From Rhodopseudomonas sp. (lineage in GTDB: Bacteria; Pseudomonadota; Alphaproteobacteria; Rhizobiales; Xanthobacteraceae), in the NCBI RefSeq assembly GCF_013377015.1, contig NZ_JACABA010000005.1, positions 1-64,000 of the forward strand: 64,000 nt of DNA, written 5' to 3'. Below are positions 26,917 through 36,436 of this stretch, one piece after another. A model generated the notes under the pieces. That model had not been told where the DNA came from. It ran no database searches and was given only the letters and a program-made list of their open reading frames with translations. The number at the start of each line of letters is the position of its first letter. Within the stretch, counting starts at the first letter, position 1. Position numbers and translations under genes: made by a program.

Positions 26917-29211
26917 ATGTCAGGAATTGTTCTCTCCAACGCCGTCCGTCAGAACCTGTCCTCTCTGCAGGCCACCGCGGATTTGCTCGCAACCACCCAG
27001 AGCCGTCTGTCGTCCGGCAAGAAGGTCAACACCGCTCTCGATAACCCGACCAATTTCTTCACCGCCGCCTCGCTCGACAGCCGGGCCAGCGACATCAACA
27101 ACCTGCTGGATGGCATCGGCAACGGCGTGCAGATTCTGCAAGCCGCCAACACCGGTATCACCTCGTTGAACAAGCTCGTGGACAGCGCCAAGTCGATCGC
27201 CAACCAGGCGCTGCAGACCACCGCTGGCTATTCGACCAAGTCGAACGTTTCGACCACGGTCACCGGCGCCACCGCCGACGATCTGCGCGGCACCACCACC
27301 TACACCAGCACCTCTGCGCTCGGTAACGTGCTGTATGACGGCACCGCGGCCGGTGCGACCGCGATCACCAGCGCTACGAAGCTGGGTGGATCTTCGACCG
27401 CCGTCACGGGCTCGTCGATCTCCAACAACGGTACCGGTTCGCCGGCGCTGTCGACCTCGACGCTGCTCTACGACGCCGCTTCGGCGACGGGCGCTCTGAG
27501 CACGAAGGCGAACACCCAGTTCACCGATGGCTCGACGATCAACGTGAACGGCAAGACCATCACCTTTAGCGCCACCGCCTATACGCCAGGCACCGTGCCG
27601 AGCGGCTCTACCCAGCTCGGCGCCGGTTCGCACGTGACCCAAGACAATACCACGGGCAACCTGACCGTTTACATGGGCACTTCCGCCACCACTTCGACCG
27701 CGACCCTCGGAGATCTGTTGGCGGCCGTCGACGTCGCCAGCGGCGCGCAGACGATCACCGGTGTCACTTCCGGCGTGGGTACGCTCGGCGGTGGTACCGC
27801 CAGCTCGGTCACGGCCGGCACGGCGCCCGCGGGTAATCTCGTGCTGCAGACCTCCACCGGCGGCAGCCTCAACATCACCGGCAAAGCCGATATCCTGCAC
27901 GCGCTCGGTTTGACCGGGTCGGTGGGCGGCAGCGATGCGACAGTCACGGCGAGCCCGACCAGCGCCGCTGGTTACCTGGGTTCGGCGGTCAAGGACGGCT
28001 CGACCCTGGTGGTCGACGGCAAGACCATCACCTTCAAGAACGAACGGTCGACCGACGTCAATGCGACGCCGACCGGCTTCGGCAAGACCGGCCATCTGGC
28101 GACCGACGGCAACGGCAACTCCACCGTGTTCCTGCAGGATGCGACGGTTGCCGACCTGCTGACGGCGGTTGACCTTGCCTCCGGCGTCAGCACCGCGACG
28201 ATCGCGACCACGACCGCTACGGTGACGACCAGCGGCGCGAACGGGGTATCTTCGTCGGTTGTGTCGGGCGCTCTGAAGCTCTCTACCGGAACGGCAAAGG
28301 ACCTCTCGATCGCCGGTACCGGCAATGCCCTGGCCGCGCTCGGTCTCTCCGGCCCGACCGGCACCGACACTTCGTTCAACGCCTCGCGTACCGCGAGCGC
28401 TGGCGCGGTGAGTGGTAAGACCTTGACCTTCAGCTCGTTCAACAACGGCACGGCGGTCAACGTCACCTTCGGCGACGGCACCAACGGCACCGTCAAGTCG
28501 CTGGCTCAGCTCAACGTCCAGTTGGCGGCCAACAACATGGTGGCGGCGGTCGACAACTCGACCGGAAAGCTGACGATCTCGACGTCGAACGACTACGCCT
28601 CGCATACGCTGGGCGGCAGCGAAGGCGGCGCGATCGGCGGCACCCTGAGTTCGTCCCTGACCTGGACGGTCCCATCGGCGCCGGTGGCCGACGTTAATGC
28701 GCAGACCACCCGCGCGGGCCTCGTCAAGCAGTTCAACGACGTCATGGACCAGATCACCACCACGGCCCAGGACGCCTCGTTCAACGGCGTCAACCTGCTG
28801 AACGGCGACAACCTGAAGCTGGTGTTCAACGAAACCGGCAAGTCGACAATCCAGATCCAGGGCGTCACCAACAACCCGACCGGCCTCGGCCTGTCGAGCC
28901 TGACCTCCGGGACCGACTTCATCGACAACAACGCCACCAACGGCGTGCTGACCAAGCTGGGCACTGCATCCACCACGCTGCGCGCTCAGGCCTCGGCGTT
29001 CGGTTCCAACCTGTCGATCGTGCAGGCGCGCCAGGCCTTCTCCAAGGATCTGATCAGCGTGCTGCAGACCGGCTCGTCGAACCTGACGTTGGCCGACACC
29101 AATGAGGAAGCGGCCAACAGCCAGGCGCTGTCGACCCGCCAGTCGATCGCGGTGTCCGCGCTGTCCTTGGCCAACACCTCGCAGCAAAGCGTGCTGCAGC
29201 TGCTGCGCTAA
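26917..29211 (+). CDS. fliC: Flagellin, very large (764 aa)
   Basis: The N-terminal D0/D1 region is clear (SGIVLSNAVRQNLSSLQATA, SSGKKVNTALDNPTNFF) and so is the C-terminal D0 (RQSIAVSALSLANTSQQSV). Between them about 560 residues are Ser/Thr/Gly-rich surface domains. At least two related modules occur (from about 27520 and 27988: GKTITF, then VDxASG), with a weaker third near 28420. Large flagellins of 700+ residues build the thick flagella of Bradyrhizobium (established). AGAAGGA is a good ribosome binding site, and a strong hairpin follows the stop. The 785-residue antisense frame is a composition shadow. Confidence 0.95.
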   Translation: MSGIVLSNAVRQNLSSLQATADLLATTQSRLSSGKKVNTALDNPTNFFTAASLDSRASDINNLLDGIGNGVQILQAANTGITSLNKLVDSAKSIANQALQTTAGYSTKSNVSTTVTGATADDLRGTTTYTSTSALGNVLYDGTAAGATAITSATKLGGSSTAVTGSSISNNGTGSPALSTSTLLYDAASATGALSTKANTQFTDGSTINVNGKTITFSATAYTPGTVPSGSTQLGAGSHVTQDNTTGNLTVYMGTSATTSTATLGDLLAAVDVASGAQTITGVTSGVGTLGGGTASSVTAGTAPAGNLVLQTSTGGSLNITGKADILHALGLTGSVGGSDATVTASPTSAAGYLGSAVKDGSTLVVDGKTITFKNERSTDVNATPTGFGKTGHLATDGNGNSTVFLQDATVADLLTAVDLASGVSTATIATTTATVTTSGANGVSSSVVSGALKLSTGTAKDLSIAGTGNALAALGLSGPTGTDTSFNASRTASAGAVSGKTLTFSSFNNGTAVNVTFGDGTNGTVKSLAQLNVQLAANNMVAAVDNSTGKLTISTSNDYASHTLGGSEGGAIGGTLSSSLTWTVPSAPVADVNAQTTRAGLVKQFNDVMDQITTTAQDASFNGVNLLNGDNLKLVFNETGKSTIQIQGVTNNPTGLGLSSLTSGTDFIDNNATNGVLTKLGTASTTLRAQASAFGSNLSIVQARQAFSKDLISVLQTGSSNLTLADTNEEAANSQALSTRQSIAVSALSLANTSQQSVLQLLR

Positions 29212-29226
29212 GCGCTTTGAAAATTG

Positions 29227-29254
29227 GAGACGGCGGAAGCAATTCCGCCGTCTC
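29227..29254 (+). terminator. Strong hairpin after flagellin
   Basis: GAGACGGCGGAA and TTCCGCCGTCTC form a perfect 12-bp stem with a GCAA tetraloop, followed by TTCC. It lies 16 bases after the flagellin stop and before flbT, so it probably ends or stabilises the flagellin mRNA and separates its level from flbT. Confidence 0.7.
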
Positions 29255-29297
29255 TTCCACCAACCAACCGGCTGCAACGATCGCTCGGAGAGAATCC

Positions 29298-29801
29298 ATG
29301 GCCCTGAAGGTGAAGATGATGCCCTACGAGCGGATCTTCATTGGGGCCACCACCGTGACGAATTGCTGGTCGGAGCCGGCGAAATTCACCATCGAAGGCA
29401 GCGCGCCGGTGCTGCGCCAGGCGCATGCGATGCTCGAAGAGCGCGCCGACACCACGCTGAAGCGGGTCTATCTCTGCGTTCAGAAATTGTATCTCGGCTG
29501 CGATGGCGCCACGCCGGCGCAGTATTTCGCTCTGGTCTCGGCCTTGCTGGCGGAGATGCCGCAGGCGGCGACGACGGTCGCCCAGGCCAATTCCGAGATC
29601 GCCAACGGCTCGTATTACGGCGCGATCCGGGAATACCGGAAGCTGCTCGACAGCGAATACCCGCAACGCGACTGGGCCGCCGAACTCACCGGGATGTTCC
29701 AGCCGGACCCGAAGGCCGCGCCGGAGGTGATCCGCGCACCGCGCCGCGGCCGGCCGCCGCGCAAGGCGCAGGTCGCGGAACCCGAACTCGCCGACGCGTA
29801 G
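29298..29801 (+). CDS. flbT: Flagellar biosynthesis repressor FlbT
   Basis: The 167-residue protein begins MALKVKMMPYERIFIG and continues with FTIEGSAPVLRQAHAM and KRVYLCVQKLYLG, matching FlbT. In Caulobacter FlbT binds flagellin mRNA leader and limits its translation. CGGAGAG precedes the ATG at 29298. The usual partner flaF is not adjacent. The Arg/Pro-rich tail (RAPRRGRPPRKAQ) resembles an RNA- or DNA-binding AT-hook-like segment and may be lineage specific. Confidence 0.9.
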   Translation: MALKVKMMPYERIFIGATTVTNCWSEPAKFTIEGSAPVLRQAHAMLEERADTTLKRVYLCVQKLYLGCDGATPAQYFALVSALLAEMPQAATTVAQANSEIANGSYYGAIREYRKLLDSEYPQRDWAAELTGMFQPDPKAAPEVIRAPRRGRPPRKAQVAEPELADA

Positions 29802-29843
29802 CGCTGCCTTCAGGATAGTCGGTCTGCCTCATTCCGCTCCCGG

Positions 29844-29893
29844 GTCATTCCGGGGCGCGAGCCCATTGGACGAGCGAACCTGGAATCTTGCGG
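29844..29893. repeat. Palindromic repeat, half copy
   Basis: GTCATTCCGGGGCGCGAG followed by GAGCGAACCTGGAATCTTGC is the left half of the roughly 110-bp element found complete at 31875-31987 and 43363-43472. Only one arm is present here. Confidence 0.6.
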
Positions 29894-29917
29894 CGAGGCT
29901 ATCTTCGCCGTTTTCCC

Positions 29918-30904
29918 TCACTCGCCGTCGGGCAGCACCGCGTTGCTCGGCGTCTGGCGGTCGGAAATCTGCATCCCGAATAGGCTGCCGATCAGCTCGA
30001 CCGCGACCCGCGCGGTGCGGCCGCGCTCGTCGAGGAACGGATTGAGTTCGACGATGTCGAGCGAGCGCACCAGTCCGGAATCGTGCAGCAACTCCATCAC
30101 CAGATGCGCCTCGCGATAGGTCGCGCCGCCCGGCACCGTGGTGCCGACTCCCGGCGCCAGCTCGGGATCGAGGAAATCGACGTCGAACGAGACGTGCAGC
30201 ACGCCGTCCTGGGCCTTGACCCGATCGATCACCCGGCGGATCAGCACGCCGACGCCGAATTCGTCGATCGCCCGCATGTCGGCGATCGCGATCTGGCGCT
30301 TGCGCACCAGATCTTTTTCCAAGGGATCGATCGAGCGGATCCCGAACAGGTCGAGCCGGTCGGGGTTGATCGAGGCGCGCGGCTGGTCGCCGAGCAATTG
30401 ATCGAAGCCGGGCTCGCCGCACAAGAATGCCGCCGACATGCCGTGCATGTTCGCGGTCATCGTCGTGGCGGGTGTGTTGTAGTCGGCATGGGCGTCGAGC
30501 CACAGCACGAACAGCGGCCGGCCTGATTCTGCGCAGTGGCGCGCCACGCCGTTCACCGATCCCATCGACAGGCTGTGATCGCCGCCCATGAAGATCGGCA
30601 CCGCGCCCGAACGCGCCAGCTGATAGGCATGTTCGCTGACCGTGCCGATCCAGGCCCGGATCTCGTCATAGAATTTTGCGTTCGGCGGCAGCAGCAGGCT
30701 GGCGTCGACAGCGGCCGGCGCCAGATCGCCATGGTCCTCGACCGCAAAGCCGAGCTGCTCCAGCACTCGACCGATGCCGGCGGTGCGCAGCGCCGCCGGG
30801 CCCATCAGCGTGCCGCGCTGGCCGGCGCCGATCTCGATCGGCACCCCAAGCAGGGCGATAAGCCCTGGCGCGTTCGATGCAGTCGATGCGCCGGATGATG
30901 ACAT
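29918..30904 (-). CDS. rocF: Arginase
   Basis: The 328-residue ureohydrolase splits arginine to ornithine and urea. Manganese ligand motifs are all present: GGDHSLSMGS, WLDAHADYNTP and SFDVDFLDPELAPGVG. The bacterial arginase pattern GVPIEIGAGQRG near the N-terminus favours arginase over agmatinase. The ATG at 30904 is used; sequence upstream in frame is unrelated. A thioesterase gene on the same strand ends 38 bases before this start. No ornithine-pathway gene is next to it. Confidence 0.92.
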   Translation of the reverse strand: MSSSGASTASNAPGLIALLGVPIEIGAGQRGTLMGPAALRTAGIGRVLEQLGFAVEDHGDLAPAAVDASLLLPPNAKFYDEIRAWIGTVSEHAYQLARSGAVPIFMGGDHSLSMGSVNGVARHCAESGRPLFVLWLDAHADYNTPATTMTANMHGMSAAFLCGEPGFDQLLGDQPRASINPDRLDLFGIRSIDPLEKDLVRKRQIAIADMRAIDEFGVGVLIRRVIDRVKAQDGVLHVSFDVDFLDPELAPGVGTTVPGGATYREAHLVMELLHDSGLVRSLDIVELNPFLDERGRTARVAVELIGSLFGMQISDRQTPSNAVLPDGE

Positions 30905-30942
30905 GCGCGGGGCCGCCTTCGCTGCAGCAGATGCGGAAAGGA

Positions 30943-31776
30943 TCAGACCTTGAAATAGGCGATCTGATGCGTGCTCGCCAGCAAACGCCCGCCGGCGGAC
31001 CACAGTTCCCCGGTCTGGTCGGCGTAGCTCTTGTGAAAGATCTTGGCGTCGGCGACGCCGAGCACCGCGGTGGAATCCTCGGCCGCGAGGTCGGCGGCGT
31101 CGGCATGGAAATAGGTCGTCATCGACATCGTGCCGAACGGCACGATCTCGCCGCGGACATGGAAGATCCGGGCGAAGAACGCGTCAGCGATCGCCGCCAG
31201 CGACACTGCGTCGATCTTGCGCGGCACGCGGTTGCCGATCCACACCTTGGTGTGGGCGCTGGCGGGCGCGTCGTGCGGCGCGCCACCGAATTTCGGGGTG
31301 CTTTCGACGAAACGAAACTCGAACTGCCTGATCCAGGGCGCAGCGCCTGCGCTGCCGAACACCGGCGTCTGCTCGTAGGACGGGGTGTCCGGCAGCCCGG
31401 CGGGCTGGTGCGACCAGGTCGACCGGCGCAGAGCGAACACCGCGGTGGCGAAGGCCAGAACGTCGTCGTTCCCTTGCGTGAGTTCGACCGACCAATGCTG
31501 GCTTGAGCGGTTCGCCTTGATCAGGCGCAGATCGAGATCGAACGGCCCGGTGCCGATCGGCGCGCAGAAATTGACGGTGAAGGCCAGCGGATCGCCGGCG
31601 CGCTCGGGATGATCGAGCAGCGCACGCAGCATGGTCGCGGCGGTGACGCCGCCGAACGGACCGACGAAGGCGCGGTAGTCGTCACTGACGTGGCCGATCC
31701 AGCGGCCGTTTTCGGGCGTAACCCTGGTGGCGAAATCGAACGGGTCGGCGGCACCGTCCTGGACCTTGGCGTGCAT
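30943..31776 (-). CDS. Acyl-CoA thioesterase-like protein (double hotdog)
   Basis: The 277-residue product resembles TesB-like thioesterases: HVSDDYRAFVGPFGGVTAA near the N-terminus, LAFTVNFCAPIGTGPFDL, then the second-half FHADAADLAA and WSAGGRLLASTHQ. The ATG at 31776 has GGAGACAAC upstream, better than the ATG at 31827. The physiological acyl-CoA is unknown. It is closely upstream of arginase on the same strand, which may be co-transcription without functional link. Confidence 0.82.
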   Translation of the reverse strand: MHAKVQDGAADPFDFATRVTPENGRWIGHVSDDYRAFVGPFGGVTAATMLRALLDHPERAGDPLAFTVNFCAPIGTGPFDLDLRLIKANRSSQHWSVELTQGNDDVLAFATAVFALRRSTWSHQPAGLPDTPSYEQTPVFGSAGAAPWIRQFEFRFVESTPKFGGAPHDAPASAHTKVWIGNRVPRKIDAVSLAAIADAFFARIFHVRGEIVPFGTMSMTTYFHADAADLAAEDSTAVLGVADAKIFHKSYADQTGELWSAGGRLLASTHQIAYFKV

Positions 31777-31874
31777 GTTGTCTCCATTGTGGCGATGCAG
31801 GTTGGCCCCGCATTCCGTCTCATTCAATCAAGTTAGACGTGACGATCCTGTCGCAGTTGGACGACGCTGAAGTG

Positions 31875-31987
31875 GTCATTCCGGGGCGCGAGAGCGTCGC
31901 TCGAGCGAACCCGGAATCTTGCGGTCCTGCCGTGTAGCGAGATTCCGGGTTCGCACGCGGCTGGCGCCGCGCGCGCCCCGGAATGAC
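31875..31987. repeat. MITE-like palindromic element, 113 bp
   Basis: Terminal inverted repeats GTCATTCCGGGGCGCG and CGCGCCCCGGAATGAC are perfect over 16 bases, and an inner pair (GCGAACCCGGAATC and its complement) sits inside. The element lies between the thioesterase and glgP genes. It is one of at least three related copies in this window. No reading frame lies inside. Confidence 0.75.
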
Positions 31988-32034
31988 GGGGGAGATGCGG
32001 TAGGATGGATCGACACCGCCCAACTGGCCCACGC

Positions 32035-34551
32035 TCAGCGCAGCGCCTGCCGTGGGGATGATTGCTGCGCGGCGGGCCTGCTCGGTACGTTCCAGATCTC
32101 CTCGGCATATTCGCGGATGGTGCGGTCGGACGAGAACCACGCCATTCGCGCGACGTTGAGAATGCCGGCGCGGGTCCAGGCCGGGCCGGCGCGCCAGCGC
32201 GCGTCGATACCGCGCTGGGCCTCGAAGTAGCTGTCGAAATCGGCGCTGACCATGTAGTGGTCGAGGTGCCGCAGCGCGTGCGCGATCGACGCGAAGCGGG
32301 CCGGATCGTCAGGCGAAAACGCGCCAGCATCGATGGCGCGGATCGCCCGGGCCAGATGCGGCGAGCGCGTGATCACATCGTTGGCGTCCAGCCCCTGCGC
32401 ACGGCGTGCCACCACTTCGAGCGCTTCCATGCCGAAGATCGCGATGTTCTCGGCGCCGACATGATCGCGGATCTCGATATTGGCGCCGTCCAGCGTGCCG
32501 ATGGTCAAGGCGCCGTTCAACGCCAGCTTCATGTTGCCGGTGCCCGAGGCTTCCATCCCGGCGGTCGAGATCTGTTCCGACAGGTCGGCGGCGGGGATGA
32601 TGACTTCGGCCAGGCTGACATTGTAGTCGGCCATGAACACCACCTTCAGCCGTCCGGCGATCGCCGGGTCGTTGTTGACCACCTCGGCGACGTCGTTGAT
32701 CAGCTTGATGATCAGCTTGGCGTAGCGATAGCTCGCCGCCGCCTTGCCGGCGAAGATCTTGACCCGCGGCACCCAGTCGCGCTGCGGCTCGTCCTTGATC
32801 GCGTAATACAGTGCGACGGTCTCGAGAATATTGAGCAACTGCCGCTTGTATTCGTGGATACGCTTGATCTGCACGTCGAACAGTGCGCTGGCGTCGATCT
32901 TGATGCCGTTACGCTCGGCGATCAGCCGGGCCAGCGCCACCTTGTTGCGGTGCTTGACGTCGCGGAACTCCTGCTGGAACGCATTGTCGCCGGCGAACGC
33001 TTCGAGCCGTTCAAGCCGCGATGGGTCGTCCAGCACCTCCTCGCCGCAGGTCGCGCGCAAAAGGTCGGTCAGCCCCGGATTAGCCAGCATCAGCCAGCGC
33101 CGGAAGGTGATGCCGTTGGTCTTGTTGGTGATGCGGCCCGGATAGAGGTGATTGAGATCGTGGAACACGGTCTCCTTCATCAGGTCGGAATGCATCGCCG
33201 AAACGCCGTTGATCCGGTGCGAGCCGATGAAGGCGAGATGCCCCATCCGCACCCGCCGTCCGGCGCGCTCGTCGATCAGCGAAACCGAGGCGCGGAAATC
33301 GACGTCGCCGGGGCACCGGGTTTCGGCGAGGCCGAGATGGATTTCGTTGATGCGATAAACGATCTCGAGATGGCGCGGCAGGCAGCGCTCGAACAATTCG
33401 ACCGGCCAGGTCTCCAGCGCCTCGGGCAGCAGGGTGTGGTTGGTGTAGGACAGCGTCGCCTTGGTGATTTCCCAGGCGTCTTCCCAGCGCAGGCCATGGA
33501 GGTCGACCAGGATCCGCATCAGCTCGGTGACGGCGAGACTGGGATGGGTGTCGTTGAGCTGGATCGCGGCTTTCTTCGCCAGCCCGCGGATCTGCCCGTC
33601 GGACGCAAGGTGGCGCTTGATCAAATCCTGCAGCGAGGCCGAGACGAAGAAATATTCCTGCCGCAGCCGCAATTCGCGACCTGCGGCGCTTTCGTCGTTT
33701 GGATAGAGGAACTTGCAGATCGATTCGGCGCGGGCTTCGTGCGCGGTCGCGCCGAGATAGTCGCCGGTGTTGAAGACGTCGATCAACAGCGGATCGGGCG
33801 CCCGCGCCGACCACAGCCGTAGCGCGTTGACGTGCTGGCCGCGCCAGCCGACGATCGGGGTGTCGTAAGCCACGGCCTGCACCGTCTCGCCCGGAGTCCA
33901 GAACGCACGATCGCGCCCCTTCGAATCGGCGACGTGTTCGACATGGCCGCCGAAATAGACCTGGTACACCACCTCCGGCCGCTGCAACTCCCAAGGATTG
34001 CCGAAGCCGAGCCACTCGTCGGGATATTCCTTCTGCCAGCCCTGCGAAATGATCTGGCGGAACAGGCCGAAATCGTAGCGGATGCCGTAGCCGAACGCCG
34101 GAATCTCCAGCGTCGCCATGCTTTCCATAAAGCAAGCCGCGAGCCGGCCCAAGCCGCCATTGCCGAGTGCGGCGTCCGGTTCGCATTTGCGCAGATCGTC
34201 GAGCCCGACCCCGAGGTCACCGAGCGCCGCGTCGAACAGCGGCAGCAGGCCCATATTGTTCAGCGCGTCGGTGAACAGCCGGCCGATCAGGAATTCCAGC
34301 GACAAATAGTAGACCCGCTTGCGGCCGCCGTCGTAGCTTTCCTTTTCAGACAGCAGCCAGCGGTAGACGATACGGTCGCGCAGCGCCAACGCCGCCGCCT
34401 TGTACCAGTCGTGCTTGGTCGCGAGTGCGGCTTCCTTGCCGATCCCAAGCGTCAGCTTGGAGACGATCGCGGTCTTGATCTCGGCAAGCGCCAGCTCGTC
34501 GAGCGGGGCATTCGGCGGCTGGAAGTTCTCTGGGGACGACTGGACTGGCAA
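32035..34551 (-). CDS. glgP: Glycogen phosphorylase
   Basis: The 838-residue enzyme releases glucose 1-phosphate from glycogen or maltodextrin. The PLP-lysine signature EASGTGNMKLALNGALTIG is near the C-terminus, and GNGGLGRLAACFMES, GFGNPWELQRPEV and THEARAESICKF match the GT35 family. The TTG at 34551 is preceded by an AGGATCG sequence and gives the normal N-terminus. Other glycogen genes (glgA, glgB, glgC) are not in the window. Confidence 0.95.
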   Translation of the reverse strand: MPVQSSPENFQPPNAPLDELALAEIKTAIVSKLTLGIGKEAALATKHDWYKAAALALRDRIVYRWLLSEKESYDGGRKRVYYLSLEFLIGRLFTDALNNMGLLPLFDAALGDLGVGLDDLRKCEPDAALGNGGLGRLAACFMESMATLEIPAFGYGIRYDFGLFRQIISQGWQKEYPDEWLGFGNPWELQRPEVVYQVYFGGHVEHVADSKGRDRAFWTPGETVQAVAYDTPIVGWRGQHVNALRLWSARAPDPLLIDVFNTGDYLGATAHEARAESICKFLYPNDESAAGRELRLRQEYFFVSASLQDLIKRHLASDGQIRGLAKKAAIQLNDTHPSLAVTELMRILVDLHGLRWEDAWEITKATLSYTNHTLLPEALETWPVELFERCLPRHLEIVYRINEIHLGLAETRCPGDVDFRASVSLIDERAGRRVRMGHLAFIGSHRINGVSAMHSDLMKETVFHDLNHLYPGRITNKTNGITFRRWLMLANPGLTDLLRATCGEEVLDDPSRLERLEAFAGDNAFQQEFRDVKHRNKVALARLIAERNGIKIDASALFDVQIKRIHEYKRQLLNILETVALYYAIKDEPQRDWVPRVKIFAGKAAASYRYAKLIIKLINDVAEVVNNDPAIAGRLKVVFMADYNVSLAEVIIPAADLSEQISTAGMEASGTGNMKLALNGALTIGTLDGANIEIRDHVGAENIAIFGMEALEVVARRAQGLDANDVITRSPHLARAIRAIDAGAFSPDDPARFASIAHALRHLDHYMVSADFDSYFEAQRGIDARWRAGPAWTRAGILNVARMAWFSSDRTIREYAEEIWNVPSRPAAQQSSPRQALR

Positions 34552-34768
34552 GTTTCGATCCTAAACGACGTAGATGGTAAGCATACGCGCATTATGACCG
34601 GATCGGAACCCGTTGCGAGTGCATCGTTGCGGCGCGATGCCTCGGATTTGTGCAAAACAGCACGAGTGGAAATAAAATGTGCCGATGGCGTTTGTTATTT
34701 TGTGTTCGTTGCGTCGGCTGATGCTGCGATGATGCGCGCAATCGAGCTCAGCGAGGGAGACAATCGAG

Positions 34769-34933
34769 ATGTCGGACCAACGTCGTCGCGCCGGCGTGAA
34801 GATCACCGGGCTGTTCCACGACCTGGTTCGGAAATGGTCGACGGTTTCGGTCGTCTGGGAGGACGATCCCGAAAAGGCGATACGCGAGTTGGCCTCTGCG
34901 ATCGCGACCATCCCGGTCAAGGCCGTCGAGTGA
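34769..34933 (+). CDS. Small protein of unknown function (54 aa)
   Basis: An ATG after a GAGGGAGACAATCGAG sequence opens a 54-residue protein (MSDQRRRAGVKITGLFHDL) with basic N-terminus and an acidic middle (VVWEDDPEKAIRELA). Codon use is GC-rich at third positions like the neighbours. I recognise no family. It lies between the divergent glgP gene and the hypothetical gene at 35038; the upstream 200 bases show nothing I can name. Confidence 0.4.
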   Translation: MSDQRRRAGVKITGLFHDLVRKWSTVSVVWEDDPEKAIRELASAIATIPVKAVE

Positions 34934-35037
34934 GCCTAGAACAAATTAAGAACACTTTAGCAAGTCTTTGATATATCATAGTGATTCGGCGCGTGCCGGC
35001 ACAATATCTATGGTCTGTCTCTGCTTGCGAGGACTAC

Positions 35038-35469
35038 ATGTCCACCATCGCCTTCGATCAACTGGCGCTCACCCGGATCGCCGATTTCGCCCGTTCGCTG
35101 TCGCGGCTACATCAACTGGCCCGCCGGCAGGTGGTCGATGACGACCAGATCGACCGCGAGTTCAACGCGGTGTGTCTGTCGATCTGGGGCTACACCACCG
35201 ACGACATCAGCGACGAACTGTTCTCCGACACCGACCACGGCTGGCTCGACACGCTGGACGAGGCCCATGCGCGGATCTTCGCCGCCGAGCAGGGCTACGA
35301 CCTGGTCGACGACACCGGCATGCTGACCGATTGGTGGGGCTATTGCTGGATGATCCTGGCCGAGAAGCGTGGCCTCTTGACGCCGGAAAACCGCGCCGCG
35401 GCGCGCGTGCGGATCGAGGAGAAATATCTGTTGGCGCCGAACGTGATCGGCGTGATCGTCGGACGATGA
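35038..35469 (+). CDS. Hypothetical protein (143 aa)
   Basis: The ATG at 35038 follows GCGAGGACT; an in-frame GTG at 34981 would add residues with no clear features. The acidic product has helical segments (LTRIADFARSLSRLHQLARR) and a tryptophan-rich patch (TDWWGYCWMILAEKRG). No membrane segment or known domain is visible. It converges on the DUF2865 gene with four bases between stops. Confidence 0.7.
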   Translation: MSTIAFDQLALTRIADFARSLSRLHQLARRQVVDDDQIDREFNAVCLSIWGYTTDDISDELFSDTDHGWLDTLDEAHARIFAAEQGYDLVDDTGMLTDWWGYCWMILAEKRGLLTPENRAAARVRIEEKYLLAPNVIGVIVGR

Positions 35470-35473
35470 CCGG

Positions 35474-36286
35474 TTAGTTGATGTCGGCGCGCTTGGCTTT
35501 CGGCGACGCGGTCTTCGGGATCACCGTCGTCGGCGGGGCGACGTCGCGGCTGACTTCCGGCAGTGGCGCATCCTCGGCGAGCAGTTCGGCGCTGACCGGC
35601 GCCACCTTCATGTCGCCGAGCTTGGCGCGGACCTCCGCGGTGAGCCCCGGATAGGACGCCACCGGGGTGAGTTCCGGGGTCTGATCGGCACCGAGCCGGA
35701 CCCCCGAATAGGCGACGAGGCCGTCCGCAGTCGCCACCACGTCGCCGCGCCGCAGCGAGGTGTCGAGCGACAGATCGATCGGCGCCAGACCGGCCGGGTC
35801 GCGGCCGTTGCAGGTGCAGTCGGCCTTCAGCGCCGTACGATAGGCGAAGGCATTGTCGCTGTCGGCATAGCGCTGGCCGTTGTTGGCTCTCGCGCTAGCA
35901 ATGCTGCCGCCGAAGAATACTTGGGCGTTTCCGGCCGGACAGAACGCCTGGCACATCTGCGCTGGCGTAATGCCGCCGCGCGCCTGCAGCGGGAAATACT
36001 TGCCGTCGCAGCTGCGCACGCAAAACGCCGGTCCGCCGCCGGCGGCGACCGGACGCGGCGGCGGCGGTGCCGCCTGCTGGTTGAATCCGAACGGATCGGC
36101 AAAGAAGTTCGCTTGCGCCGGTGCCTGCTGCCGTTGCTGTCGCTGCTGGCCGCCGCCGAACAGCGCTTCGAAGAAATTCTCCGCGGAGGCAGTCCCCGGC
36201 GCCAGCGTTACGGGGCCGGCGATGGCGACCGCGGCCACCAGCGTAATGCCGCGACGCAGGCGCGAAATTCTCGATACTTTAAGCAA
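35474..36286 (-). CDS. DUF2865 secreted protein
   Basis: The 270-residue product has a signal peptide (residues 1-35, cleavage near GTASAENF), then a Gln-rich stretch (GGGQQRQQRQQAPAQ) and the DUF2865 cysteine core FCVRSCDGKYFPL and CQAFCPAGNAQVF, then DCTCNG. DUF2865 occurs in Rhizobiales; function is unknown. The five or six cysteines probably make disulfides in the periplasm. The C-terminal Lys/Pro tail is less conserved. Confidence 0.87.
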   Translation of the reverse strand: MLKVSRISRLRRGITLVAAVAIAGPVTLAPGTASAENFFEALFGGGQQRQQRQQAPAQANFFADPFGFNQQAAPPPPRPVAAGGGPAFCVRSCDGKYFPLQARGGITPAQMCQAFCPAGNAQVFFGGSIASARANNGQRYADSDNAFAYRTALKADCTCNGRDPAGLAPIDLSLDTSLRRGDVVATADGLVAYSGVRLGADQTPELTPVASYPGLTAEVRAKLGDMKVAPVSAELLAEDAPLPEVSRDVAPPTTVIPKTASPKAKRADIN

Positions 36287-36436
36287 CGCTCACTCCACCA
36301 CCGCGATCGACCGTGCGCGACGAAGGATGCCGCGATACTGGTGACTTTAATGCGGGATGGTAAACGAGCGGTGAGTGAGGGTCCGACTGCCGAAAAGATT
36401 TGCAGCCGGAACAGGGAGATCGGCGCCCTCAGCGGC

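Noticed and set aside
26920-29277. 785-residue open frame antisense to flagellin
   Set aside because: It is Arg/Gly-rich low-complexity translation mirrored from a biased GC-rich gene, with no ribosome binding site or family match; flagellin on the other strand is certain.
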